From: an uncultured Clostridium sp.
GTDB taxonomy: Bacteria > Bacillota > Clostridia > Lachnospirales > Lachnospiraceae
NCBI GenBank assembly: GCA_900542035.1
Contig: UQMJ01000029.1
Location: forward strand, 1 to 38,742
Reading direction: 5' to 3'
DNA: 38,742 nt
Shown: positions 16,341-24,133 of the stretch, piece by piece
How the letters are laid out: each line of letters begins with the position of its first letter
How positions within the stretch are numbered: position 1 is the first letter of the stretch
Made by a program: the position numbers and the translations under genes
Notes under the pieces: generated by a model
Databases searched by the model: none
Told to the model about the DNA's origin: nothing
Seen by the model: the letters and a program-made list of their open reading frames with translations, nothing else

Positions 16341-17078
16341 TTATTTTTTTGCCTCTAATTCTGCTTTTGTCAGTTCGATTTCAAACCATACGTAGTTGAC
16401 ATTCTCGCCTTCCTTAATCTCAATGGCATGTTCGATGTCTGTAGGAATAAATGCCCAGTCTCCTTCATGCAGTTCGATTTCCTCCCCTGCTGCCCGATAA
16501 ACAAACTTGGTGTCTGGCATTCCATAGTACCACTGATATAAGTTGTCATGGCTATGTGGCTCTGCCTTATTGGGGCCTTTTCCAATAATTGCTCCCATAG
16601 TCATTCTGGTTAAAAAATGAGTATCCAAAATAGAGTATGCTTTGATTCCTTCCGGTCGGAATCCCTCAATATACTGGATACAGTCATTTAACGGGCAAAA
16701 TCTTGGAAGTGCAATATGCCAATGTCCAAACTGTTCATAGTCTTCTGGAAGCATTACACAGGTAAGCTGTAAAAATTCCATATCTGTCACTGCATGGAGA
16801 ACATTCACATCTTTATCCATATTCGGAATGAAAAGAGAAGGTTCTTCAATATTAAATGCTTTTTTCGGAGTTACTACAAATCCTTCTCCGTTTGTAAAGT
16901 AGTAAATCTGTGTCTGGTCTGCAAAAGTCTCTAATGTTACAACGGTTCCTGCCTTTACCTGACATTTCCATGTATGAACCCCTTCTACCATTCCTGGAAG
17001 CATTTCTGCTCTGAAAATTCCATTTCCCAGGTCTGTGAAAACCATATCCTCTTTTTTCTGAAATTTGATAATTGCCAT
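16341..17078 (-). CDS. Bicupin protein of unknown function in the pectin operon
   Basis: A 245-residue protein with two cupin folds (about 30-110 and 160-235). The second holds the metal-site motif PHSHD with His175 and His177, plus Gln182 and a later His217 (IEHAIE); the first lacks an obvious histidine set. No signal peptide is present. I chose the ATG at 17078 because GGGAGG lies 8 bases upstream; an in-frame start at 17120 would overlap the preceding gene. The single-cupin KdgF, which opens unsaturated galacturonate to the KduI substrate, is absent here, so this protein might fill that role. This is only a guess from context. Bicupins also include ureidoglycine aminohydrolases and pirin-like proteins, which fit the context less well. 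Confidence 0.75.
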   Translation of the reverse strand: MAIIKFQKKEDMVFTDLGNGIFRAEMLPGMVEGVHTWKCQVKAGTVVTLETFADQTQIYYFTNGEGFVVTPKKAFNIEEPSLFIPNMDKDVNVLHAVTDMEFLQLTCVMLPEDYEQFGHWHIALPRFCPLNDCIQYIEGFRPEGIKAYSILDTHFLTRMTMGAIIGKGPNKAEPHSHDNLYQWYYGMPDTKFVYRAAGEEIELHEGDWAFIPTDIEHAIEIKEGENVNYVWFEIELTKAELEAKK

Positions 17079-17107
17079 TTCATGTTCCTCCCTTGCATTT
17101 CTTTCAA

Positions 17108-18322
17108 TTAGTTCTGCCAAAGAGACTGTACTTGTACCCTTACCTGTTCTCTGTCTATTTCTCCAGTAAGATAGCGCCCCCAGATTTCTCCGTTTTTTTC
17201 CTTTTGTTCTTCTGAAATTTCACAAGATAGATCGTATACTGCCTTTCCCTCCAGAACTGCAGATTTTATCTGAGAAGCGATTGGAGAAAGATGATCCGTT
17301 CTTTCATCCTGCATTCCAGAAACGCTTAAAAGCCCCATCGTTTCTTCCAGATAATCCCTTGCATCTTCTGAAGTAGAAAGCCATGTCAAAAATTCTTTTG
17401 CTTCTTGAGGATGCTGGCTGCTTTTAGTAACAGATAACGTAAGAATTTCTATGGGAAACTTGTTTTTTTCAGCTTCTTCATAGAAAGGGATTGGCCCAAT
17501 TTTTATATGCTTTTCCAGTTCCGGCGCCGATTTTTTCAAAACCGGTTCTATCCAGGTCCCTTCATTGTTCAGCATAGCATACCGCTCAATAAAAAAATAA
17601 TTTCTCGCAGTATCTTTATCTGTAGTAAGGGCATTGTGATTTCCATACAAGAGCGTACTGTCCAGAAAATCTGCAAGTGCATTTATGCTTTCTTCCTGAT
17701 CTTTCTGCACCATCTGAACCCAGAACAACTGGCTGGTTGTTGTCAGCAATGTTTCCTTATAGTGATTCATAATCGGTTTTATTTCTGCATCTTCCAGCTT
17801 CTGACATAATTCCTGAAATTCCTGCCTGGTTTCAGGAATGTTCGTTGTTCCTGCCTCCCTTAAAAGCCGTTGGTTATAAAGAACGCCTCTGGCTAAAACC
17901 GCAATCGGTATAGAGTAAAGAGAGTCTTTCAGCTTTCCCTTTTTTAGAAGTTCTTTGGAAAAAATTGGGTCAAACTGGCATTCTTCTAATGGAACCAGCT
18001 GTTCTTTCCACAGTTCTAGCGAATCACCGTATCCTACGCTTATCATATCTGGAATGTTCTGTGATGCCACACTAACATTTAGCAAATCCGAATACATACT
18101 GCGATCCACCAGATTCCATTTGATGTCTTGAATTTCAGGATGAGTTTTCTGATACAGTGCTGTCAGTCCTTCTGTGTATCCGCTCCATTCTGCTTCCGGC
18201 AGACTAATGGTCAAGGTAACTTTTGCCAGTTCCTTCTGCTGTTCTGCTGTTTGCGTATTCCCACATCCTGCAGCTGCTGCAAGCAAAAGAAGGGTGATTC
18301 CACATTTGATGTTTTTCCTCAT
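17108..18322 (-). CDS. Second extracellular solute-binding lipoprotein, next to the sensor kinase
   Basis: A 404-residue family 1 solute-binding protein with a lipobox ending at Cys20 (LLAAAAGC). I chose the ATG at 18322, which has AGGAGG 7 bases upstream; a TTG two codons earlier is too close to the SD. It is the first gene of the pectin operon and is transcribed divergently from the YesM-like kinase. It differs clearly from the other binding protein of the operon (no shared linker, different mature start). It has no permease pair of its own in the window. It may supply the same permeases with another oligosaccharide, or present ligand to the kinase's extracellular domain. It has an SBP fold by overall pattern; the ligand is unknown. 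Confidence 0.88.
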   Translation of the reverse strand: MRKNIKCGITLLLLAAAAGCGNTQTAEQQKELAKVTLTISLPEAEWSGYTEGLTALYQKTHPEIQDIKWNLVDRSMYSDLLNVSVASQNIPDMISVGYGDSLELWKEQLVPLEECQFDPIFSKELLKKGKLKDSLYSIPIAVLARGVLYNQRLLREAGTTNIPETRQEFQELCQKLEDAEIKPIMNHYKETLLTTTSQLFWVQMVQKDQEESINALADFLDSTLLYGNHNALTTDKDTARNYFFIERYAMLNNEGTWIEPVLKKSAPELEKHIKIGPIPFYEEAEKNKFPIEILTLSVTKSSQHPQEAKEFLTWLSTSEDARDYLEETMGLLSVSGMQDERTDHLSPIASQIKSAVLEGKAVYDLSCEISEEQKEKNGEIWGRYLTGEIDREQVRVQVQSLWQN

Positions 18323-18351
18323 GTCCAAACCTCCTGGTATTTAGTTATTTT

Positions 18352-18380
18352 ATCATACCATGGGGCTTGTCCCCATCCAA
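18352..18380 (-). promoter_or_regulatory. Promoter of the pectin operon with an inverted repeat in the spacer
   Basis: On the minus strand, -35 TTGGAT (18375-18380), a 17-base spacer and -10 TATGAT (18352-18357). The spacer contains the inverted repeat TGGGG-N5-CCCCA (18361-18375), which lies between the two promoter elements and could be a repressor or activator site. The start codon is about 30 bases downstream of the -10. Confidence 0.65.
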
Positions 18381-18414
18381 TCCCTTTTTTTCTTTCTGTC
18401 CTTTACAGTGTCTC

Positions 18415-18477
18415 TTTGATTTGATGAACTTATTGTATCGTAAGTCTTTCTTTTATTACACTCACGTTTTTGATTTG
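18415..18477. repeat. Direct repeat TTTGATTTG in the divergent control region
   Basis: TTTGATTTG occurs at 18415-18423 and 18469-18477 in the same orientation, with starts 54 bases apart, about five helical turns. Both copies lie upstream of the pectin-operon promoter; the second is 15 bases before the kinase -35. AraC-family regulators often bind direct repeats, so these are candidate sites for the YesN-like regulator. The region 18323-18553 holds no gene. Confidence 0.4.
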
Positions 18478-18491
18478 TTAGGAGGACTATT

Positions 18492-18519
18492 TTGACTTTT
18501 TATATTTTTGTAGTATACT
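18492..18519 (+). promoter_or_regulatory. Promoter of the YesM/YesN-like operon
   Basis: -35 TTGACT (18492-18497), a 16-base A/T-rich spacer and -10 TATACT (18514-18519). It lies 34 bases upstream of the kinase start codon, which has a GGGGGAA SD. Confidence 0.75.
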
Positions 18520-18553
18520 AATACCATATTCGGTTGCTCTATGGGGGAAATTT

Positions 18554-20497
18554 ATGAATACGAAACCATTTATCAGTATCCGCATTAAGGTATTAATTTT
18601 GCTTTCTTTCTGCATTATGATCCCATTTGCCTTTTATTGGTTTTTTTCTTATGAATATATCCGTACCTCTCTGGACGAAGAATTTGTTTCCCAGTCTACA
18701 GATGTTTTAACATCCTCCGGAAATAGTATTTCTGATTATCTCCGTCTGGCAGACTACACCGCCAGAGGCTTGTATTTCAATTCGGAAGTTATGGATATTT
18801 TATCCGGAGAGGAAGATCACCTTTCTGACTATCAGCTTTTGCAGACAGAATCCCGAATTTTTGATTTTATGCAAATGCTCTTTTCCAGCCTTCCAGAATC
18901 CTCTCAAATTCACCTTTCTGCCTTTCATCTAAAAAAATCCCTGCTTCTCCAGCAGGATATGCAGCGCTATGAGAAGGATCATATTTACCTGAATGCAGAA
19001 CGAACCTTTCCCTGCGAACCTTATCACACCTATGTAAGTCCAACTCATATGCAGTCCGACTATAACTTTCTTAATCTGGCAAATCGGAAATTCAATCTGG
19101 TCTTTACCATACATATGCCTATTTACCAGATTCCTTCTGCTACAGATGCATTAGGCGAGCTTTCGATTGATATTCCGGTTTCTGTTCTGGAAGAAATGTG
19201 CCGTCCTTTGTTTAAAGAAGAGGAATCGTTATGTATTCTGGATGGCGACGGCAACTATATTTACAGCAGCAATCCATCAGAAATCGCAACCAAAACAAAA
19301 TCCTCGATTTTACTGGATATCCTGTCCTCTGATTTAGACTATGAAAAAGCCCATTTAGTAGAAGCCCAGAAGGACAATCTAATCATCTGCAGCAGAATCC
19401 CCTTAGAACCATTTGACTGGTATCTGATAAAAATTTCCCCAAAGGATTTTGTTTATGCAAAAGCTAATCACTTTTTTAACTTAATGTTCTATTCCTTTAT
19501 TACGGTAACTGCGGCAGAGCTTTTACTTATTTTTATTACTGCCATTCACCTTACCCAGCCATTAAAGCAGGCTACTGCTTATGCCGAAGCGGTAAGCCAA
19601 GGTGATTTAAATGCAAAAATGTCCTCTTTTATCACCTATACCCAGAATGATGAAATCGGACGTATGCTGATTGCCATCCGGAAAATGATTCATTCTATCC
19701 GTCATTTTACCATTCATCAATATCAGTTGGAACTTGCCAACCGAACCAGTGAATTAAAGGCCTTACAAGCCCAGATTAATCCACATTTTATCCACAACAC
19801 TCTTCAATGTCTGGCTACTAATGCACTGGAAGGTGGCAATCTGCCTTTGTACCAGTCCATTACCTCCCTTGGACAAATGATGCACTATTCCATGGATACC
19901 AGGAAAAGTCTGGTTCCCATTACAGATGCCCTGCACTACATTGATGTGTATCTGCAGCTACAAAAAATGCGTTTTCCCAGCAATATGACCTCCTCTTTTG
20001 AGATATCTGACGAGGTCAAATCCCTACTGATTCCAAAAATGACGCTGCAACCCCTAGCAGAAAATTCTATCCGCCATGGCAATTTGTTGAAAATAGAAAA
20101 TGGCCGTCTTGTGATACGTGCCTATCGCCAGGAACGCTATCTCCACATTTTCGTAGAGGATAATGGAATCGGAATGTCTTTTGAAAAGCTTTCTCAAATT
20201 AACAAATCTCTGGAACAGGTTCGAAGCAGCATGGCCAATTCAGATGTAAAAGGATTTGTTTCCTCTCTGAATCTGTTTTCTGCAGATTCAGAAGAATACC
20301 AGCCTATTGAAAAAGCAAAGGAACAGCGTTTTGTTTCCAACAGTATTGGTATTTATAACGTATATCAGCGTCTTTTACTGTATTTTAAAAATCAGTGTAC
20401 CATGTATTACGAAAGCAATGACACCTGCGGCACTACTGTCCATATCCAGATCGATTACGATATGTTAGAAGAAAATACCGCCAGCAAGGAGATTTAG
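18554..20497 (+). CDS. YesM-like sensor histidine kinase (LytS/HisKA_7TM-independent, PF06580 type)
   Basis: A 647-residue membrane kinase. Membrane segments lie at about residues 13-32 and 307-331, enclosing a large extracellular sensor domain (33-305) of the cache type. HAMP follows at about 332-390. The His-kinase domain has the phospho-acceptor His411 in QINPHFIHNTLQ, and the ATP-binding domain shows VEDNGIGMS. This architecture, with an AraC-type regulator two bases downstream, is that of Bacillus YesM/YesN, found beside rhamnogalacturonan genes. It lies divergent to the pectin operon and should sense pectin breakdown products outside the cell, directly or via a binding protein. The order of domains is well supported; the ligand is inferred. 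Confidence 0.93.
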   Translation: MNTKPFISIRIKVLILLSFCIMIPFAFYWFFSYEYIRTSLDEEFVSQSTDVLTSSGNSISDYLRLADYTARGLYFNSEVMDILSGEEDHLSDYQLLQTESRIFDFMQMLFSSLPESSQIHLSAFHLKKSLLLQQDMQRYEKDHIYLNAERTFPCEPYHTYVSPTHMQSDYNFLNLANRKFNLVFTIHMPIYQIPSATDALGELSIDIPVSVLEEMCRPLFKEEESLCILDGDGNYIYSSNPSEIATKTKSSILLDILSSDLDYEKAHLVEAQKDNLIICSRIPLEPFDWYLIKISPKDFVYAKANHFFNLMFYSFITVTAAELLLIFITAIHLTQPLKQATAYAEAVSQGDLNAKMSSFITYTQNDEIGRMLIAIRKMIHSIRHFTIHQYQLELANRTSELKALQAQINPHFIHNTLQCLATNALEGGNLPLYQSITSLGQMMHYSMDTRKSLVPITDALHYIDVYLQLQKMRFPSNMTSSFEISDEVKSLLIPKMTLQPLAENSIRHGNLLKIENGRLVIRAYRQERYLHIFVEDNGIGMSFEKLSQINKSLEQVRSSMANSDVKGFVSSLNLFSADSEEYQPIEKAKEQRFVSNSIGIYNVYQRLLLYFKNQCTMYYESNDTCGTTVHIQIDYDMLEENTASKEI

Positions 20498-20499
20498 AA

Positions 20500-22101
20500 A
20501 TGAAGGTAATGATTGTTGATGATGAAGCTCACGTAATTACTGCTGTGAAGCTGCTGGTCCCCTGGAACGAGCTGGGAATCACACAGATTTTAGAGGCTTC
20601 CAACCCTCAAGATGCCATCCGGATTATGGAACAGGAACAGCCGGAGATTCTGATTACTGATATCGTTATGCAGGACTTATCTGGTATTGACTTAATGGAA
20701 TATGTCAACCATGCGCCTTTCCATACAAAAGTAGTTGTCATCTCCGGATATAATAATTTTGAATATGTCAGAGGTTCTCTGCAAAACGGCGGTGTAGATT
20801 ATCTATTAAAGCCTCTGGATCAAAATCAGTTGATCGCCGCAGTAAAGAAGGCAGTCTGCTCCTGGAACGAAGAGGAGTCTTTACGAGCCGCTGTTCAGTC
20901 ACATGCAGACAAAATTCACTCGATGACTGCCCTGTGCAAAGAAAATCTGCTTTCTAAATTATTAGCTGAGGAACAGCAAGAGCAAACTTATCGGGAACTG
21001 ATTCAGCTTTGTCCGGAACTTGGCAGTCAGTCCAACTACGGATTTGCCTACTGTCTCCTAAAACCCTTTGCCCCTAATCAGGACGAACTTTCTGTTTTTC
21101 GTGATATGCTTGGAACTTTTGCTGAAAATACCAAAGCCGGTTTTCTTTTGCCTTCCGGTAATTCTCAGGAAATTTTATTTTTCTTATCCAATCCGGCTTC
21201 TGAAATTTTAAATCAATTAGAGCAGCACCTGACTGAATGGAATACCCAATTTTCTTTTCCAGTTTCCATGGGACTTTCTCTATCTGGAACGTTCCCGAAT
21301 AAGCTGAAAGAAACTCTTGACCAGTCAAAAAAAGCATATGGATGTTTGGATTCTGTTTCTCTGACACCCATCTTATGCCGGATTGATGGTTTTTCTTCAG
21401 ATTCTCTTGAATACCACCCTCTTTTGCCTTCGTCCGAAGAAAAAGAGCGCTGGCTGCTTTCTGCTCTTCTGACCGGCAACGAAGAACTGGTTGATCAGAA
21501 AATCAATAACTGGCTACATTACCGCCTGGATACTTCCCATCCGCAGCTGGAAAATGTTCTGCAGGTAATTGAAGAAGAAAAACAACTTTTTACCAATTGG
21601 GCACATATGTTCGAAAAACGTCATCAGGGATTTTACCATCAAGACTCCTACCGCCTTTGCTGCTATGCGGATGTTTGTGATTCTGGATTTTCTTTCTCTT
21701 TCAGTAAGTTCCAACACCGGATTCATATGGATATATTTTTCCTGTATCAGGAACTGAAAGATTTTCATTCTCCAGAATCCGATATGATTTATCAGGTAGC
21801 GCATTATCTGGAGCTGAATTATAATCAGCCTTTCAGTCAATTTGCCTGCGCCCAGATGTTTTATGTAAACAAGGAATATCTTTGCCGAAAATTTAAAAAC
21901 ACCTTTCATATCAGCATGGTTACTTATCTCAATAATTTAAGGATTCATCATGCAAAACGATTATTAGAAGACTCTTCTATTAAAATCCGGCAGATTGCCC
22001 ATGAAGTAGGCTACGAAGATGAAAAATATTTTTCCCGCCAGTTTAAAAAGGTCACTGGCATGACTCCCAACGAATACCGCCTCAATTCCCTATTGACTTA
22101 G
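20500..22101 (+). CDS. YesN-like response regulator with AraC output domain
   Basis: A 533-residue regulator. The receiver domain (about 1-120) has Asp7/Asp8, phospho-acceptor Asp54 (LITDIVMQDLSG) and the conserved Lys in LLKPLD. A long linker region (120-420) has no recognisable fold. The C-terminal AraC DNA-binding domain (about 430-530) has two helix-turn-helix units: FAQMFYVNKEYLCRKFK-like, then IRQIAHEVGYEDEKYFSRQF, ending in GMTPNEYR. It starts two bases after the kinase stop codon. It is the likely activator of the divergent pectin operon. Its stop codon overlaps the -35 box of the next promoter, so no terminator separates it from the following importer genes. Confidence 0.94.
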   Translation: MKVMIVDDEAHVITAVKLLVPWNELGITQILEASNPQDAIRIMEQEQPEILITDIVMQDLSGIDLMEYVNHAPFHTKVVVISGYNNFEYVRGSLQNGGVDYLLKPLDQNQLIAAVKKAVCSWNEEESLRAAVQSHADKIHSMTALCKENLLSKLLAEEQQEQTYRELIQLCPELGSQSNYGFAYCLLKPFAPNQDELSVFRDMLGTFAENTKAGFLLPSGNSQEILFFLSNPASEILNQLEQHLTEWNTQFSFPVSMGLSLSGTFPNKLKETLDQSKKAYGCLDSVSLTPILCRIDGFSSDSLEYHPLLPSSEEKERWLLSALLTGNEELVDQKINNWLHYRLDTSHPQLENVLQVIEEEKQLFTNWAHMFEKRHQGFYHQDSYRLCCYADVCDSGFSFSFSKFQHRIHMDIFFLYQELKDFHSPESDMIYQVAHYLELNYNQPFSQFACAQMFYVNKEYLCRKFKNTFHISMVTYLNNLRIHHAKRLLEDSSIKIRQIAHEVGYEDEKYFSRQFKKVTGMTPNEYRLNSLLT

Positions 22102-22122
22102 TTATACCTAACCGTGTAAAAT
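22093..22122 (+). promoter_or_regulatory. Promoter of the NitT/TauT-like importer operon
   Basis: -35 TTGACT (22093-22098) overlaps the last codons and stop of the response regulator gene. An 18-base spacer follows, then -10 TAAAAT (22117-22122). Confidence 0.6.
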
Positions 22123-22127
22123 AGATC

Positions 22128-22168
22128 CTGACGCATTTGGATATCAGCTTCCACTGATAGGCGTTCAG
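22128..22168 (+). repeat. Two-part hairpin at the 5' end of the importer mRNA
   Basis: TATCAG/CTGATA (22142-22147 and 22154-22159) forms an inner stem. CTGACGC/GCGTTCAG (22128-22134 and 22161-22168, one bulge) forms an outer stem. The AAGGAGG SD follows at once. The predicted transcription start (about 22129) is at the base of this hairpin. It does not match a riboswitch class I know, and may be a 5' stability or regulatory structure. Confidence 0.45.
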
Positions 22169-22183
22169 AAAAGGAGGATACTT

Positions 22184-23305
22184 ATGAAAAAGGCACTGTC
22201 ACTTACTTGTATTGTTTCGCTTACGGCCGCTCTTTTAGCAGGCTGTACCGGCGCTGCCGATACTTCCGATACTACGGCTGCACAGACCACCGCATCACAG
22301 ACCGAAAGCCAGGCGGAAACTGCCGCCCCTGAAGAAAGCACAGAAGCTTCTGCTGCGTCTGAAGCAGACACCGCCCAGGCATCTGAAACAAACGGGGACG
22401 AAACCACTATCCACGTTATGGCGCTGAAAGGCCCGACTGCCATGGGTATGGTAAAGTTTATGGATGATTCAGATGCTGGAAACGCAGGGGACTACGATTA
22501 CAACTTTACCATCGCAGCAGCGATTGACGAAGTTACCCCAAAGCTGGTTCAGGGAGAGGCTGATATTGCTGCCGTACCGGCTAACATGGCTTCTGTTCTG
22601 TTCAACAACACCAAAGGCGGCGTAGAAGTCCTGGCAGTCAATACCTTAGGCGTTCTCTACATTGTAGAGAATGGCGACACCGTTCATTCCGTAGAAGATT
22701 TAAGAGGCAAAACCATTTATGCCAGCGGAAAAGGCGCTACTCCGGAATATGGTTTAAACTACGTTCTTTCTCAGAACGGCATTGATCCGGAAAAAGACGT
22801 TACCATCGAGTGGAAAAGCGAACATACCGAATGTCTGGCTGCCCTGACTTCTTCGGACAATGCTATCGCCATGCTGCCTCAGCCCTTTGTGACTACCGCA
22901 CAGTCTAAGGTGGAAACTATCCGCACCGCTTTAGATTTAAGCGAAGAATGGGATAAACTCCAGGAAGGCGCTGCAGCTCCGTCTGCCATGATTACCGGCG
23001 TTGTAGTGGCCCGCACAGAATTTGTCAACGAACATCCAAAAGAAATTGCCGACTTTATGGCCCGCTATCAGGAATCTGTGGATTTCGTAAACAATAACGT
23101 AGAGAAAGGCGCCGAACTGGTTGGAAAGTATGAGATTGTTCCTGCTCCGGTTGCCGTAAAAGCGATTCCGGAATGCAACATTACCTATATTGACGGAGAA
23201 GAGATGAAGGAGAAGCTCTCCGGTTACCTGGATTCTTTATATCAGCAGAATCCAGCCGCTGTAGGCGGAGCGCTTCCTACAGATGAATTTTACTATCTTC
23301 CATAA
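22184..23305 (+). CDS. ABC transporter substrate-binding lipoprotein (NitT/TauT/SsuA-like)
   Basis: A 373-residue lipoprotein with lipobox LLAGC (Cys21) and a long Ala/Thr/Ser/Glu-rich linker (22-75). The mature domain begins near residue 76 with IHVMALKGPTAMGMVKFM, a phosphate-loop-like start common in NMT1/PhnD-type binding proteins. Blocks like ADIAAVPANMASVLFN and LRGKTIYASGKG fit a type II periplasmic fold. AAGGAGG precedes the ATG. With the permease and ATPase it forms an importer of a small molecule. Family members take up sulfonates, nitrate, thiamine precursors or cofactors. The substrate here cannot be told; no thiamine-type riboswitch is present. Confidence 0.9.
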   Translation: MKKALSLTCIVSLTAALLAGCTGAADTSDTTAAQTTASQTESQAETAAPEESTEASAASEADTAQASETNGDETTIHVMALKGPTAMGMVKFMDDSDAGNAGDYDYNFTIAAAIDEVTPKLVQGEADIAAVPANMASVLFNNTKGGVEVLAVNTLGVLYIVENGDTVHSVEDLRGKTIYASGKGATPEYGLNYVLSQNGIDPEKDVTIEWKSEHTECLAALTSSDNAIAMLPQPFVTTAQSKVETIRTALDLSEEWDKLQEGAAAPSAMITGVVVARTEFVNEHPKEIADFMARYQESVDFVNNNVEKGAELVGKYEIVPAPVAVKAIPECNITYIDGEEMKEKLSGYLDSLYQQNPAAVGGALPTDEFYYLP

Positions 23306-24131
23306 ATCCGGTCAGGCAGGGGAAGGCATTTCTTCCCCTGTTTTTCCTAAGCCAGACCAGGCATCCCAGAAAAACTCTGAGACGTCTTCCCGCCCCAGGC
23401 TCCGTCTGTGGGCCGCCCTTTTCTGGCTGATGGTCTGGCAGCTTGCAAGCCAGGCTCTTGGGCAGGAAATTCTTTTGGTTTCTCCCATTTCCGTCCTGGT
23501 ACGCCTCACATCTTTAGTCAGGACGCTTCCCTTCTGGGAGGCCATTGGTTTTTCCCTTTCCCGAATTTCTGTTGGATTTTTATCAGCTGCTTTTATAGGG
23601 GTTCTGCTGGCCGCCCTGTCCGCCCGTTTCCGTCTGGTCAAAGAGCTGCTGTCTCCTTTTATTCTTACCATAAAAGCAATTCCGGTAGCATCTTTTATTA
23701 TTCTGGCCCTGATTTGGATTCCATCTAAAAATTTATCGGTGTTTATTTCCTTTTTAATGGTCTTTCCAGTGATTTACACCAACGTATTGGATGGAATTTT
23801 AAGCACCAGCCAGGAACTTTTAGAAATGGCACAAGTCTTCGCCCTGCCGCCAGGAAGAACCATCCGTTATATTTATGTATCCCAGGTGCTTCCTTTCTTC
23901 CAGTCTGCCTGCACCATTGGTCTGGGACTGTGCTGGAAATCCGGAATTGCGGCAGAAGTCATTGGCATTCCTGACGGATCGATCGGAGAAAGTCTTTACA
24001 ATGCCAAAATTTTCTTAAACACCCCTGATTTGTTTGCCTGGACACTGGTAATTGTCATTGTCAGTCTTACCTTTGAAACCTTCTTTTTAAAGCTTTTGGA
24101 TATGGGCGTAAAACGTCTGGAGAGGATGTAA
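23283..24131 (+). CDS. ABC transporter permease (SsuC/TauC-like)
   Basis: A 282-residue inner-membrane permease with about six segments. The coupling loop reads ELLEMAQVFALPPGRTIRYIYVSQVLP, at about residues 178-204, as in NitT/TauT-type permeases. The best start is the ATG at 23283, which overlaps the binding-protein gene by 23 bases. A GGCGGAG stretch lies 11 bases upstream, and no other ATG/GTG/TTG appears until residue 50, already inside the first membrane segment. The first 36 residues are hydrophilic, and codons 12-21 form a terminator-like hairpin. The start is therefore less sure than the gene. Confidence 0.85.
   Translation: MNFTIFHKSGQAGEGISSPVFPKPDQASQKNSETSSRPRLRLWAALFWLMVWQLASQALGQEILLVSPISVLVRLTSLVRTLPFWEAIGFSLSRISVGFLSAAFIGVLLAALSARFRLVKELLSPFILTIKAIPVASFIILALIWIPSKNLSVFISFLMVFPVIYTNVLDGILSTSQELLEMAQVFALPPGRTIRYIYVSQVLPFFQSACTIGLGLCWKSGIAAEVIGIPDGSIGESLYNAKIFLNTPDLFAWTLVIVIVSLTFETFFLKLLDMGVKRLERM
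23318..23345 (+). terminator. Terminator-like hairpin inside the permease start
   Basis: AGGGGAAG and CTTCCCCT pair perfectly (8 bp) around a six-base loop, followed by GTTTTT. It begins 13 bases past the binding-protein stop codon but within the predicted permease reading frame. It probably lowers permease and ATPase expression relative to the binding protein. Confidence 0.75.
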
Positions 24132-24133
24132 GC

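Noticed and set aside
22102..22183. TPP or other known riboswitch before the NitT/TauT-like importer
   Set aside because: The leader is too short and shows none of the conserved TPP-riboswitch blocks; only a simple two-part hairpin is present.
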